Assembly: GCA_037074705.1 (NCBI GenBank)
Contig: CM073596.1
Location: 52,542,001 to 52,606,000 of the forward strand
Reading direction: 5' to 3'
Length of the DNA stretch: 64,000 nucleotides
Source: Zhengitettix transpicula
Taxonomy: Eukaryota; Arthropoda; Insecta; Orthoptera; Tetrigidae
Shown here: positions 1 to 12,143 of the stretch, piece by piece
Layout: each line of letters starts with the position of its first letter
Position numbering within the stretch: position 1 is the first letter of the stretch
Notes under the pieces: model-generated
Seen by the model: only the letters and a program-made list of their open reading frames with translations
Told to the model about the DNA's origin: nothing
Databases searched by the model: none
Position numbers and translations under genes: made by a program

Positions 1-969
1 GAAATAAAATGTTTATTCCATTTACTGGATTTGTTCATATTATTTTCTTATGTTTACTTAACAAGTAAGAATTTCTATATGGATGTATAAAACCCTCAAT
101 ACAGAAAGGAATTGAAGGTTTAAAACACTCGACTATCTGTACATAAATTTGTTATCTTTTTTTTTTTATTTTGTAAATAATCTGATACATATCCAAAGTA
201 CACGTATCACCCGTGTTCATATATATTACAAATATTTTTCTAGCAATTCTCTCATAAAAATATGGTACACCAATTTTTTTACTCCTAGGATCTCATTAAC
301 AAAACTTTATAAGTTTTACATAAAGCTTTGTTTCTAAAAACAGTTTAAAAATTAAATTTCAGTTAAGACTGTTCTCAATTACAAATGAAAAAGTGAATTA
401 AAAAGCCATTTCATTAACAGTGTTCTGTGACTGTCATATATATATATATTAATATATTATACATCTCTAAGATGTGTAGGTACTTTGTCTTTGTTACAAA
501 ATGTGCTCACTAAATACAATGCAAAATATGCAATAGATAGACTAGACTACATTAATCTTATGTACAATACAATGGTAAATTTTACATTAAACTGTTTTAT
601 TTAAATCTCACTTGATCCCAATAATGAATACAAAACTGTATTATGAATGTTATCCTTATATCCCAGAATAAATATAAATGCATAAGCTATAGTGTGTGAG
701 AAACTCAACCACCACCACCTTACAGGTATAATGCCTAAGTTCTGTGATTGAGGAATGCGCTTCAAATAAATAGATCTGTACAGAGGTATATCAAATCATA
801 GGCACATTTCACTTTATATTTTGATGTTTTGGTTCCATATTTATTTAAATATGATGGGAATTTTTCCAGTAATGCTGTAATATAACTATAAAATCCTGTT
901 ACTAAGCATTAATAAATTTTTGTTAAAAAATCATGCCAGTTTTTAGTTTTCCCATTTTACTCATTTATT
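1..969 (-). other. gukh: 3' UTR of the NHS-family gene (partial)
   Basis: This AT-rich stretch follows the TAA stop of the last coding exon on the minus strand. AATAAA hexamers on that strand (TTTATT on plus) lie at about 964-969, 840-845, 597-602 and 12-17. The first is only a few bases after the stop and is an unlikely end. No cleavage site can be chosen from sequence alone, and the transcript may run past the window edge. No other gene or repeat is visible here. Confidence 0.6.
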
Positions 970-2936
970 TTAGAGAGCAGTTTCAAGTGTGGATTGCATA
1001 GGACTTTTTGTATCAATAGAGGCAAGTACGGGCCGGCCAGGTGAGCCATTGTAATTGAGCTTCTGTCTCTCTACTGTAGTTTGTATACTGATTGGTGACA
1101 TTCTCATTGCTCTCTGTTGTTGCAGTATAAGCTGAGGGCTTTTAAACGTGGAAGGTAATACATTGTTTGCTTCTGTTAAAGATTTGTTCATATAATTTGA
1201 ATAGCCTGTAGGGTAGTTGAACTGATTAGAGTTCAAATTCTCCTTTATGTTTGAAGGAGATAACACAATTGTGGAGTGAGGTTTGGCATGAGGTGCCGAA
1301 GTCTTAATGTTGAGGATGTTATTTGAAGTTGAACTTATGACCTTACTTCTAATAATTCCTTCATTTGACTGTTTTATAATGGGAGATTTGTTTTGATACT
1401 GTTGCAGAATTGCTGAAATATCGTGTTTCTTTAAACCATCAGCTTTCATTGGTTTTTGAGTACTGGGACTGAAAGACATTTCTAAAGGTCTTCGAACATT
1501 ACTGTTTGACAGAGTGTTTTTGATGGAATAGTTATCTAAAGCTTTCACTACTTGTTGGTTTTGTTCTGAATGTTTTGGTGATGGAGTGGAGTTATCCTCA
1601 TCTTCAGCACAATCTTCCGGTATTGTGGTAGAGAGGATGTCTGTCCTAGGTGATGCAAATCTCCAAGTAGCTGCAGAACGAGGAGATTGCAGTAGCTTTG
1701 AACTGTTACTTCGCTTCTCCATGGGGTTTCTGGGGTTGTACCCATTAGAGTTTTGCTGACGAGACAACTTCAGTTGCTCTACTGCAGACATTCTGCTGCT
1801 GCCCTGATGACCTGATATTTGTGTTGCACTTGATTTTGAACCATGTTGTAAAAGAAGTCTTTTGAAGTCATTTCTCGATGTCTGGCTTGGCAAGCCTGCT
1901 CGGTCACATGCCCAACTCTGACGTGATCCCGCAGTACCCACTGTGGGAGAATAGGAACGTTGCATATTTTCCAATATGGCATCTTCATTATTTGGAGACC
2001 AACTGTGTCGATTACGATTTTTATCTGAAGAAAAGGATCCTTGTTCTGGTTGTGGCCTTTTGCCATTAATTGAAGATTCTGAACTTCCGGGAGACAAACT
2101 GTTCACCGAAGAACAGGACGGTGAGCCACTACGACTGTAAGTGTCAAAATCCGTCTTGATGTTCAAGCGTTTCTTTGATTTGTGAATGGCAGCAAACAAT
2201 TCCTCTGCTGTCATTGTTTTCTTAGGAGTCAATTGTTGCGGCAAGCAGATTTCTGCTGGCTTGTTTTGTAGAATGTTACGCTTGTTTACCATGAGTGCTG
2301 AATTCATATCTGGAATTTGCATTCTGTTGTATTCTATTTGTCTTTGTATTGGAGAATAGTTGGTGCTCATGTCCATCAAGGCATTTCCATCTTTTGTAGG
2401 CGTGGAGGAAGTAAATATTTGTGCTGCTGACTGAATTTTATGATCCCTTGGACTGAAATAAGTGACGTTGTTTCTAGGTACAATCGGTACTGATGCAGGC
2501 ATTGGTGTGTGTAACTGTCTTCCAGGGACTTGGGACATTATCTGTTTCCTTGGAGACTGCTCATTTGATGGGGAGACTACATTGAATGTACTTCGTTTCT
2601 CTCCATTGTGACTAGAAGTATAAGCACCATTATTTAAGTTGTTAAAATTTTGAGCACCATAAAATTTGTGCAACCTATTCACATTGCTGGTGGCAGCTAT
2701 TGTATTGAAACGTCCATTTCCTGCTGTTTGTAGCTGAACGCTTGTGTGAACATCCATGGTTGGATTTTGTAAATGTTCATGTGGTCTTCTAGTTGGTAGC
2801 GTCCAGTACGCTGGTGCAGAGAGGACTGCTTCACTTGGCCCTGTACTCCTGTTAACTGCGTGTGGCCACGGTGGATGTGGTGGACTGACATATCGAGGAG
2901 GCTGAGGTGTCCGTATCCTGTTCACCGTAGAATAAC
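970..2936 (-). CDS. gukh: NHS/GUK-holder family protein, last coding exon (C-terminal ~655 residues)
   Basis: This is the C-terminal part of a Nance-Horan syndrome family scaffold (fly GUK-holder). Family members act at cell junctions and synapses and in actin remodelling. Fly GUK-holder binds the guanylate-kinase domain of Discs large, and vertebrate NHS works with the WAVE/Abi machinery. The exon starts after a good acceptor (pyrimidine tract then CCCATAG, 2937-2944) in phase 1. Its first codon is completed by the G that ends exon 6425-7915, giving LNTAG-YSTVNR. Two family signatures are clear: MTAEELFAAIHKSKKRLNIK at about 2155-2214, and RNDFKRLLLQ with RMSAVEQLK at about 1780-1876. The rest is low-complexity Ser/Asn/Gln/Pro-rich sequence with many SP sites, probably disordered. 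It ends in LETAL and TAA. It is much less GC-rich than the other four exons. Family assignment is confident; orthology to gukh is inferred. Confidence 0.93.
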
Positions 2937-5900
2937 CTATGGGACAGAGCAAAGATACATTTTAGTATTATCTGATAAATATGTTTAAAATTCTATGTTC
3001 ACAAACAATAAATTTATCTTTGAATTGACTAAATATATTTGTTCCAATAATTACATTTGTGATTTTGTAGCAATCCATTATAACCTAATGGTTAATTTTG
3101 CATTTTTTTACTATAATGATTTACTGTAAATCTGTTTTTTACAAAATATATTTGGGTTAAGCAATATAATAACTTAGTTACCTGTTCTATGCCACTGCTG
3201 TCACATTCAAATAAGATATATCAATAGGATGCAATATTCAGTGCAAATAATGAGAAAACAAATTCATGCTTCAGTGCATTTTCTATTCTACTGGCAAGGA
3301 AATGCAGTTTCCTTTCCTGATTCACAGATGATGTCTCAAGCTGTAAAACAATGTACTAACCATGCTGCTCTAAAATGCCAAATTTCTTCTTTGTTGATAC
3401 CTGATTTTTAATATATTAGTTCACATTCCTCAAGTAGCCTGTGCCTGAACTATTAGAGAAAAATTATATTGAATGATATTTTTTATTCCGATGTAAAAAT
3501 CTGTATGGGACCAATTAATTATATTGTTCTAATAATGGTCACTTTTGTATCAAATCCCAGATTAGTGTTTTTATGGACATAAAAGTAACTAAAGTAGTAT
3601 TGAATATTTCTAAGTTACAGTACCTATCTACAACAATTTAAAGAAATAATATTTTCAACTATAACTAAACATAACCATTCTACAAGTCATAATATCTACA
3701 GATAAAATTTGAACAAACCAAAAGTGCATATGGGCCATTATCTGTTCTCTACCTATTTGAGTGTATATGTGATTTTTAATTAATTATTAATTTAATTAAA
3801 TATATTATTCCGTAAAATGTATAAAGTTTTCTTTCACTTGAAACTTACTATGGAGAATTTGTGACTTAATAATGAAAATATTTTCCTTACTAAAACTAAG
3901 TTAATGTTTCTTATGTCAGTCATGAAGGTCAGAGTTTTGGTCATGTAGATTTCGAGAAACACCTAGGGGTGTAGTCGATGTCGTTCCGTTTATGCAGTAA
4001 GTTGAATGTGTTTTGCAAAGTAGATAGATTTGTGACAGTATTATAGCCAAACCTTATCATTGTAACTTAAGTTACATAAATAACAAAATGATTATGTTTG
4101 AGCAATATCCTTCACCATTCTTTACAAAGCAGGTGTAGTGGTGCGGGAGTCAGAAGTGATGGAAACAGTACCTCAGGTATTCTTATCTTGATCTATTTTG
4201 TTTGCATACAGAAATGAAAGCAGATATTGGTTCAGTAATTTAAAGTTATTGTAACAAGAACTCACACTTGACAGATAGGAGAGATTAATCTAAATTTCTC
4301 TGGTTTAAGTTCCTTTTGTTTATTTCAAGATGTGCTAAGATAAATATACCCAACACTGCTGAAGATTTAAAGATTTGACAGTAAGGAAGATTTTTCAGCT
4401 CTCTTAATTTTGTAAACTTTTGCATGTTTTGGTAAAATTTCTTACAGGTTTTAATAAACCTTACTCATATATTTTTAGATTATTTAAAGTTTAATTAAGA
4501 GTTTTTTTAGCCATCAATCACACACCATAGCCATAGTACCATAACCAAAATTGTAGTTGTTTTAAATACATTTTCTTCAATTCTGAATCGTGGAGTTATT
4601 TACAATATTATCATAACCACTATTTTTTTTTAAAAAAAATACGGTTATATAAGTATAAATTTGTTTTGTTCAGAATCCAATCTGGCCAGATGTGAAACCC
4701 AGGTGAAAATAAAGGTTAATGAAGACAATGGAAATGCTTGTTTTCCTGCAAGAACTAAAATACAAAAAACAAACACATGAAAAGCAGAGTTTATATATAT
4801 ATATTTTACAAGGTTTGTAACAAAATGGAAAATTTATTTCACCAAAAGTAAGCTTACAAAAATCTCTACTATAGATAAGTCAGTCCAAACTTAAAAGCAC
4901 AAACAGTAATTTATTTATTTATAAATTTAAACATGAACTGAATACCTTGGTTATAGTCAAAATAAACAGAGTAAGAAGTGACTTATCTATCATACAAAAC
5001 ACATTGCTAAAATATGAACGACAAGAAAAATGGCACACTTCATAAAGAACTAGAATGTTAGCAGTCTCATCGTCATGCGTATGCACACATAAAAAGCTCA
5101 CACACATTCTAACATATCTTCGTAAAAAAAAAACTGCTTCAACTACGTGCTCAATCATTGAATTTTTTTAAAAAAAACAAACACAAATACTAAGGAACAC
5201 AGACACAGTTCAACTTCTACGTTCTTCAACATTTGATATTTAGTGTGATTTTTTTGTGCATAGTAAGCAATATACATGCATCTATCTAAATTAAAACCTC
5301 ATGGCACATGCTTCTGTTCAACTTATAAAACATGTCAATTTTTTTTACAGTTTAATACATCTACTTTACAAATATGTTACTCAAAATAATTACATTTAGA
5401 TCCCAAGTGTTTTATTTTTTTTATATGAATGGTAATCATTTACCAAAAATGTGATTTAAATTTGGATAGCTGTTTAAAGTAACTGAAATTTAGTGACTTT
5501 TGAAAATTATAGGTTTACATTCTACCAAACAAACTTGGGTATTTTGTGCAACGATGAAGTACTCTATAATAGCGATTAGAGGGTGACAAAATCCTTTCGG
5601 ATTGAGTCACAGAATAAATAACGAAATTGGTGTATCAGTGTGTTGAAAATATGGCTTGTTTAAGCCATAAGGGAATTATTAACATAAAAATAACATTAAG
5701 TGAAAAATGTAAATTGAATGATTATTATAAGAGTGAAGCTTGAGTTAGAATATTGAGGTAAAATAATAAAAAAGTGAGCTTACTGGTGTTTTTTAAATTT
5801 TATGTAATGAGTGTGTGAAAAATGAAAATGGAATCTAAAATTTTTTCTTAAATGCATTATTTATTTTTCAAAGTACTGGTAAAACAGGAAAAGTATATAC

Positions 5901-6424
5901 AAATCAAGTGTGTGTGATAGAATGATATTTATGGTAATGTATGTTTCCTCAATCCTGTGAAAGAGGTGGTTAATTGCAGCAGTATGTGTTGTGTTATAAC
6001 ATAACTAAGGCAATGAAGTACTCTTACACTCTCAACTTTGTGTTGGATGATGTGTTATTTTATACAACCATTCTTTGAAATGCAGATTTATTAATATTGT
6101 TGGGGAATAGATCTAGAAGGTAAGATTTTAGGGATCCACAACTAGAAGAGAAGATTTTGTACATATTGAATGTGGATTTTCTGTTATTCCTCCAATTAAA
6201 ACCTAATAATGTCAAGCATTTTATCCTTTCATTTTTTCAATACTACAACCGGAGAGCGTCTGGAATAGTGAGAACTGGCGGACTGTTAAGCTGCCCCGTG
6301 TGAAGGAGTGGAGAAGAGTGAACTGAGAATGGTTCTTAGAGGACTCGTCGAAGCAAATGTCAGAGGTTTTACTGTGCCGTGCTGTGATGTGCGGTGCTAC
6401 GTCACCAGATCTCCGTGTCATTAC
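2937..6424 (-). other. Intron (phase 1), 3.5 kb
   Basis: The intron is bounded by donor CAG|GTAATG at 6424 and acceptor CCCATAG at 2937. It is AT-rich with homopolymer runs, and no repeat family shared with the rest of the window was recognised. Short open frames at 4919-5158 and 3229-3411 look like chance. Confidence 0.85.
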
Positions 6425-7915
6425 CTGCGGTGTTGAGGACACGAGCTCTTTCGGTGTCCTTGGGGACGGGCAGGCTGCGCTTGATATTCGACAGCAAATT
6501 GGGGTCCACTTTTATCTGCGGTCCGTAAAACTTTCGACCCAGGAGGTTGGGATTGATTATAACTTTACCCACGTCATCGGTCACTCTGTCCAAGTTTCGG
6601 GTCGTGTCTTTGAGGGTCTCGTCTTCTCCGTTCCGCGGCGCTCCGGCCAGCTCGACGTTGATTACCTTCCGCTTGGTGACGAGGGGGGAGTTGGCCATGC
6701 GGTAGCTGTCGCTGCGCTTTATTTTGGACTGTGCGGCCGCGGACTCATTGATGCGGTTGTAGAGTGAGGGGTTGGTGCGTTGCAGGTACGAGGTGAGTTG
6801 GGGGGCGGCAGGGCACGGTGGGATCTTACCTTCCTCTTCTTCTTGGGCGGTGCGAGGGGAGACGCAGCGCTCTGGCGACTGCACGTTGACGTAGGCCCCT
6901 CGGGGCGGCTGCTGCTGGGGCGACATCGGTCTGCTGGTCGGGGGCATCGCCGTCGTGGTCGTCTTGGCGCCTGCACGGATGATAACCTTGCCCAGCTGGG
7001 GCGACGTGGGCGACACGGCTCTGTTGGACAGCTGTACGGGGCGGATGTTGGCTTTGGGCGCCCTGTGAGTGGGGAGCGGGCTGGCCGTGGGCGTCACGAC
7101 GCCCGCCTCCTTTACGTAGGGTCCGGGCTCGAAGGTCGTGTGTGCGCCCTTGTTACGCTTCAGACTGTCCGAAGAGTACACGACTTTGCCCTCTGAGTCG
7201 AGAGTTACTCGTGCCCCTTGTCTCTTCTTCCTCTCCAGAGAATCCGACGGCGACGTGAGGAGCGCCGCACCAGCTGCGGCCCGTGGTTTGGGCAGGTCGT
7301 TGATCGACACGTACTCCGTTTCCCTGGTGGCCAGAAACGGCACTGCGTTGGAATAGAGCGGGGCGGCGCGGTTGTTGCCGCCTCTCACGTCCGCAATGGT
7401 CACGTAATCCCCGGCGTCGACGACGTCCGGAGCAGGGGACTTCCTGGAGGACGCCGCCGTGAGGGCCTCCTTGACTTTTCCCAGCATGCTGTTGAGCTGG
7501 TTCCTGACGGCGTCCACGGGCGAGTCGGCGTGGCTCCTCTTCTCTGGCCGCGGCGAGGTCGGCGCCTTGAGGCTCACCTCGTCGTCAGACTGCGGCGGCG
7601 TGATGACGCACATGGACGGGATGCGGCTAGAGTTGATGGTGGTCTTGACGCGAATTCGCTCGATTCGGTCTACGCCTTCCAGGTCCGACTCGGAAAAGTC
7701 GCACTCGGATCCGCGACCCATGGTTCCTTGTGGACTGGCGGACTCCACGGGCGAGCTGGAGGTGTTATGGCCGCTGTCCGGAGACTCTGCTGCTGGCTCG
7801 TGGACCATGGCGGACACGACGAGCGAGCTCTTCCTCTCGGGGACCGCGGGAGATGGAGCCGCTGCCAGAGTGGTGCACACGGTCCCGGCCGAGCTGGTGG
7901 TGGTACTGGTGGAGC
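6425..7915 (-). CDS. gukh: NHS/GUK-holder family protein, internal exon (497 codons)
   Basis: This large internal coding exon has phase 1 at both ends, so skipping it would keep the frame. The acceptor is GTGTTTGCAG (7916-7925) and the donor CAG|GTAATG (6424). It joins upstream as ELFGK-G-STSTTTSS and downstream as LNTAG-YSTVNR. Family-like features are VPERKSSL near 7830, TSPSDSLERKK and YSSDSLKRNK (7150-7255), and a TFEPGPYVKE segment. Two tyrosine motifs, DYVTIADV (Tyr at 7404-7406) and EYVSINDL (Tyr at 7311-7313), resemble SH2-ligand sites, which is inference. A cluster of acidic residues with DFSESDLEGVDRI lies near 7665-7715. The exon is GC- and CpG-rich, very unlike the flanking introns and the last exon, so long open frames on the other five frames are compositional shadows. 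Confidence 0.93.
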
Positions 7916-9326
7916 CTGCAAACACAAATATACAACCATTTGCATCGTCATCCGCAGCACAGGTGTGGTTAACCAAAGAGACAGAGTGATTTTAGTTTTA
8001 CCCCCCCCTCCCCCCGTTATTTCAGGCAAATTCTGTGATGAAGTCGTACATGTCCACGGCCTTTTCCCGCCCTATTCCCCAAAATGACTGAGCAGACGAG
8101 AAGGAAAATATAGTTACAAATCTGTCTCCTGAAATTTGACAGTTGGACTGTTGTTTGATGTAAATTGTGGAGGGATATATAGGGAGGTGTAACGTTCGCC
8201 ATCAGGTTCTGTCCCCCTTGCTCAACTCTTCCTGCATCAGATGACCAACCAGGTAAGAAGCGGCAACTACAACGCTCCTCCTGTAGAGAATATCTTTCAC
8301 GTGTGTGGGAAATGTGTATTATTATTATTTGTATCAGAAAATGGAAGGACTCTATATGGGCCCTTTAATCGTGTGGGGACTACAAACATTTTAATCTAGA
8401 AGAAATATCTACGTTATTTTTAGCATTGTTCCATCAAGTATTTGTCGTCAACTTCGTTTGAATTTCTATTCAATTCAGATACGACCATTGAAGTGGAATA
8501 AACAACACGCTTTTATTACGTAATGCTCACTTAATCAGTATTTAATAAATAATTTTAACAAAGCTTTACACTGTTGCATTTAAAATATCTCATCAAGCAG
8601 TAAGCAGATAAAATGGTTTAATTTTAAAATTATGGAATTAAACGCTAGAGTATTAATTTATCCGTGCCACTAATACTGTGCGTCCACGGGCAAGCTGGCT
8701 TGTCTACGTCACTGCTATTCTATTCTGATATATATATTTTTCATCTTCTAAATGAGCAGGCACTATTTAGCCAACACCAGATGCAGGAGAAGCGTTACTT
8801 TGTGTGAAACCGTACTGAATCACAAACTCAAGTTCCAGAGACGTCTAAGCTCTACGTTGGCGTCTTACTTGGATTTTATAACTGGAATTCGTGTGATTTT
8901 TCCGTTCTTCGCCGTTGTGGAATTCCGCTCCTTCCAAAGAGTTCTTGATAATCTATTGCGGTACAGGAAACAAATGGACCGCTTGATAAAATGGTCACTA
9001 AATGAAGGTGCTTAATTTACAGTAAGCTATAAATTGGCGAATAGTTTTAAAAATAATCCAGCCCAATACTTCAATTTGAAATCTGACCAGGTGGGAAAGT
9101 ATTCGATTCATCAATTTGAAATTGAGAGCTGAAAGGGAAACTACAGCGACCATCACTTAGGGTTCTACGTCACCAGACCGATATTCGGTATAGAATAAAC
9201 ACCAGGAACATAGGAGTTAGGTTTCCACGGTACATTCCTCTACACATTTTATTTATTTTACTGTTGTCAGATTCGACCGAGGAGGATAACCGTTGTAGGT
9301 CTTTGGCGCCATCCAGTTTGGGAGTA

Positions 9327-9520
9327 GCAGGCTACATGAGGGTAATCCACATGGTGGCAACTCCTCTTTAATAGCATAGGAAGGGATTTGAGAAGGGGGG
9401 GATGCGGAAGTGTAGAGGAAGGTAGCCAATGATTGACTAGGGTCCGCTGGCTATAATTTAAGGATCCTACCAAAAAGTAGCCTTCTCCGTCTCTCTAGAA
9501 GTGTTCTGCCTGTGAGAACC
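9327..9520 (-). repeat. Family R repeat, internally deleted copy
   Basis: This shares the GGCTACATGAGGGTAATCC start, the ATGCGGAAG and AGGAAGGTAGCCAA blocks and GGATCCTACC with the other copies. It then jumps to the distal segment (TCTCTCTAGAAG...TTCTGCCTG) seen only in the longest copy at 38469. About 300 bases of the usual middle are missing. It has the same orientation as the other nine copies. Confidence 0.75.
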
Positions 9521-10012
9521 AAGCTCCAGTTGATGTCTGACTTTATAAAAGAGATCACTACTCAAAGGACGACGAGAGCATGGTGATCGTTATGTCGGTG
9601 TTATTTACACGATTTTCATTGACCATATTATTAATTTTTTGATACTTTTCCTACCACTCCGAGCCACGCACCTTTAAAAAAACCAACTGATAAAGTCCCT
9701 ACCAATCGATTGTCGAGAAAAATTTATTTTCAACAAATTAAAAATATATAGTAATTTCGAGTAAGCTTTTATTGAATAAGAAAGAAGCGAAAATTTAAGG
9801 ACAACGTGGAAAAAAGACCTGCCAACGTGAACCGGAACCAAATAAATTTACCACAATGTTGATACACATAATGATTCTTGTTTTTATAGTGCTAATATTA
9901 TTAAAGAGGACAAAACAAAATTAAAAATTATAATTTAATTTCAGAATCATGTTTCCTTGCCAAATTTACGATAAATATATTAAATTATAGACATAATTCT
10001 ACAAAGATATCA

Positions 10013-10464
10013 TCAAAAAAGCCAGACTATAAAAAAGATACACAGTATAAAAATGTTAGAAGATAAATCCGTGTTTGTTTTGAAATTGGGAGAATGTGTG
10101 TTATGGTTCATGTGTAGCACTTCTGAAAGTAATTTAGATTTGTATTTGCTGTCTTTATCCGAATTGAAACGGATGGTTGGAAATGTCAGATAATAATCAT
10201 ATGGAAGCTTGATGTTACTCCTGTTTTCTCTAATTCTCGTAACGGTGTGTCGTCTGTGTGTGGATAAACAATCATTGTATTTTATTTGGTAAGTTACGTT
10301 TATATAAACATCGTCTTTCAAATTATGTATAAATTGGTTGGATTTGGTGATAAGACGAATTAGGGTCTCAGTAGTTGTGTAAAGGTTGGTAGATATGTTA
10401 CCTTTGAAACTTAAAGTTCCAAATTGAACTGATGCACCTTTCTGACAGTCCAGATGCAGTGGAC
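10013..10464 (-). CDS. Possible alternative terminal exon of the NHS-family gene
   Basis: A minus-strand frame stays open for about 160 codons immediately after exon 10537-11246. A possible acceptor (AATTGCAG|GTCC) at 10464-10465 is phase 1, exactly the phase left by the upstream donor at 10536. Splicing across this 72-nt gap would give ELFGK-G-PLHLDCQKG... and a new C-terminus of about 150 residues. That tail has two N-glycosylation sequons (NIS, NVT), three cysteines in its first half and further on, and a hydrophobic end (FILCIFFIVWLF, then stop). I do not recognise the domain. A frame of this length is borderline for chance in AT-rich DNA, the polypyrimidine tract is weak, and no other NHS protein I know ends this way. 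It could also be a fragment of an unrelated nested gene. Confidence 0.22.
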
Positions 10465-10536
10465 CTGCAATTGGCAATCTATTAAATGAAGGTTATGTCG
10501 AAGCAGGCAGATTATTTAAACTACATTATGACTGAC

Positions 10537-11246
10537 CTTTCCCGAATAGCTCATACTCGCTCTCGGCCGTGAGCGAGGCGCCGGGTGAGAGCGCCGACGT
10601 GGAGTGCAGCGGCGTCTGCGGCAGCGACGACGACGCCTCCTCTTCCTTGAGCGTCTTGAGCCCGCTGTCCATGTGGAAGGACGTGTAGTAGCCCTCGGTG
10701 TCACACGAGTACACGGAGCTGGTCTCGCCGTCGTCCGCGAAGTGCGACCGCGTCGCGACGCTGCTGAGGTCCGGCGTGAGCGTGCCCTCGCTGACGGAGG
10801 AACTGGCCGACGTGTTGGGCATCGTCGTCGTGCTCTTGGGCGGATGGCTCGTGGTCGTCGTGCTGGAGCCCAGCGACGCCCGTCCGCTCTCCGAGCTCTG
10901 GCTCCAGTTACCCGACGACGAGTGCGCCGCCTGCGTGTTACGCTTCTCTCGCAGCTTGACGGCGACGCCCATGGCGCCCGACAGCGGCGTCGAGATAGGC
11001 AGCTGGCGACGCTGCGGCGCCACGCTCTCGTAGATGGGCAGCGGGTCGGCGTCGGGCGACACGGACGGAGTCTGGCGACCTGGCCGGATGAGGCGCAGCT
11101 TCACCTTGCCCCACTGCTTGAGGCTGTTGAGGTGCTGCAGGGCCTTCCTGGTGGCCGTCGCGGTGCCAGAGTCTGGAGGCGACTCGCTAGAAGCCCGCAG
11201 CAGGTCGGTGCTAGCGCTGCGGATCGTCGTCTGCTCTTCGGAGCTC
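10537..11246 (-). CDS. gukh: NHS/GUK-holder family protein, internal exon (~236 codons)
   Basis: This is an internal exon with acceptor TCTTTTCACAG (11247-11257) in phase 2 and donor GAAAG|GTCAGT in phase 1. It joins upstream as ALA-G-SSEEQTTIRS and downstream to GSTSTTTSS. The best family signatures are SSSGNWSQSSESGRASLG (about 10865-10925) and YSCDTEGYYTSFHMDSGLK (about 10655-10710). The latter corresponds to the strongly conserved VDTEGYYTSMHFDCGLK-type block of vertebrate NHS proteins. RKALQHLNSLKQWGKVKLRLIRPG near 11080-11150 is a basic, helix-prone stretch. The surrounding sequence is Ser/Thr-rich and probably disordered. The exon is strongly CpG- and GC-rich compared with its introns. 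The N-terminal part of the longer minus-strand frame (11247-11557) is intron. Confidence 0.94.
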
Positions 11247-11449
11247 CTGTGAAAAGACAGAAGGGCCTGATGAAGCCCGAGTCCATATTCTGAATCGACT
11301 TTTACGATGTCAACCAGTCTGAGACACTGGACTCTACACAGACGGCATATTTTAACACTGGCAAATAAGAAGTGACCCACATCACTGTGACCCTCATTTA
11401 GTACACGAAATACAAATTCTATTCTAATAAATAAAGCAGAGTGTTTGTT

Positions 11450-12091
11450 TGAATGTAGAAATGTTCCGCATACAAATGTGATTGGAAATGTCAGATCCCA
11501 AGGAGAAAATTGTACCAAATTTCGTAGGCGGTGTCTTTGCGACGTTAAAACAAACACTCTCGGGGTGAGACACGTCTACCACCCCCGTAACGTGGGTTGG
11601 AAATATTCAAACATGCTAAAACGGCCGATATTTGAGTCAGATAAATATTATTATGGATCATAGAGATTCATAGTGTTTCAACGGTTGTTTTCTGAGTATA
11701 ATTTCAACCCCTTTCGGGCTTGGGAGTGTAGCACCCTTAAGAGTGGGGGTGGAGTGGCATTACATAAAAATAACACAAAAAAATCTAGATTTGAGTCGAA
11801 TCCGGGGTTATGGTTGTCACTCAGTTTAATTGTGTCGTTTAACCCCCAAGCGGGGGTGGTAAGTTTCAAATGTGTTAAATGGTCGATATTGCGTGTCGGT
11901 GTTGATGACATTGATAGTATTTCAACCGATGTTGTTTGTGTATAAATTCTACCCCTTCCGGCATGGGAGGAGAGGACGCTTAGGGTGTTGGCGTTGAAGT
12001 GTGTTACATAAAAATAACGCTACCGAGATTGCAGTCAAATCGGGGGTTATGGATATATGACCACCCGGGAAAAGTCTGGCATCCAGCTAGT
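11450..12091 (+). mobile_element. Tandem-unit element with Helitron-like 3' end
   Basis: Units of about 244 bp repeat here. TAGTGTTTCAACGG at about 11671 and TAGTATTTCAACCG at about 11915 open successive units, and each contains an ACCCC block, a GGGGGTGG block and TTACATAAAAATAACRC. The right end at 12063-12091 reads CCCGGGAAAAGTCTGG, then CCAG, CTAG and T. A short hairpin followed by CTRR-T is the usual Helitron 3' end. No Rep/helicase coding is present, so if real it is non-autonomous. Decayed relatives lie at about 14500-15267 and, inverted, at about 51960-52260. Confidence 0.45.
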
Positions 12092-12143
12092 ACAAAATAA
12101 ACGACAGTGCTCGAATCACCACGTTTATAAAAGTGTTTCACAA

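Larger units (their letters stand above)
7916..10536 (-). other. Intron (phase 1), 2.6 kb
   Basis: The donor is GAAAG|GTCAGT at 10536 and the acceptor TTTGCAG at 7916. It holds a family R fragment (9327-9520) and an in-phase open region at 10013-10464 that may be an alternative terminal exon. The remainder, 7930-9320 and 9521-10010, is AT-rich with no recognisable gene. The plus-strand frame at 8752-9015 matches nothing I know. Confidence 0.85.

Noticed and set aside
6719..6976. PKKKRKV-like string, similar to a classical nuclear localisation signal, on the minus strand
   Set aside because: It lies in a shifted frame inside exon 6425-7915, where the family protein is read in another frame.
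7218..8087. 289-codon plus-strand frame
   Set aside because: It lies opposite a GC-rich coding exon and crosses its intron boundary; Arg/Gly-rich content is typical of an antisense shadow.
10604..11293. 229-codon plus-strand frame
   Set aside because: Antisense shadow of the GC-rich exon 10537-11246.
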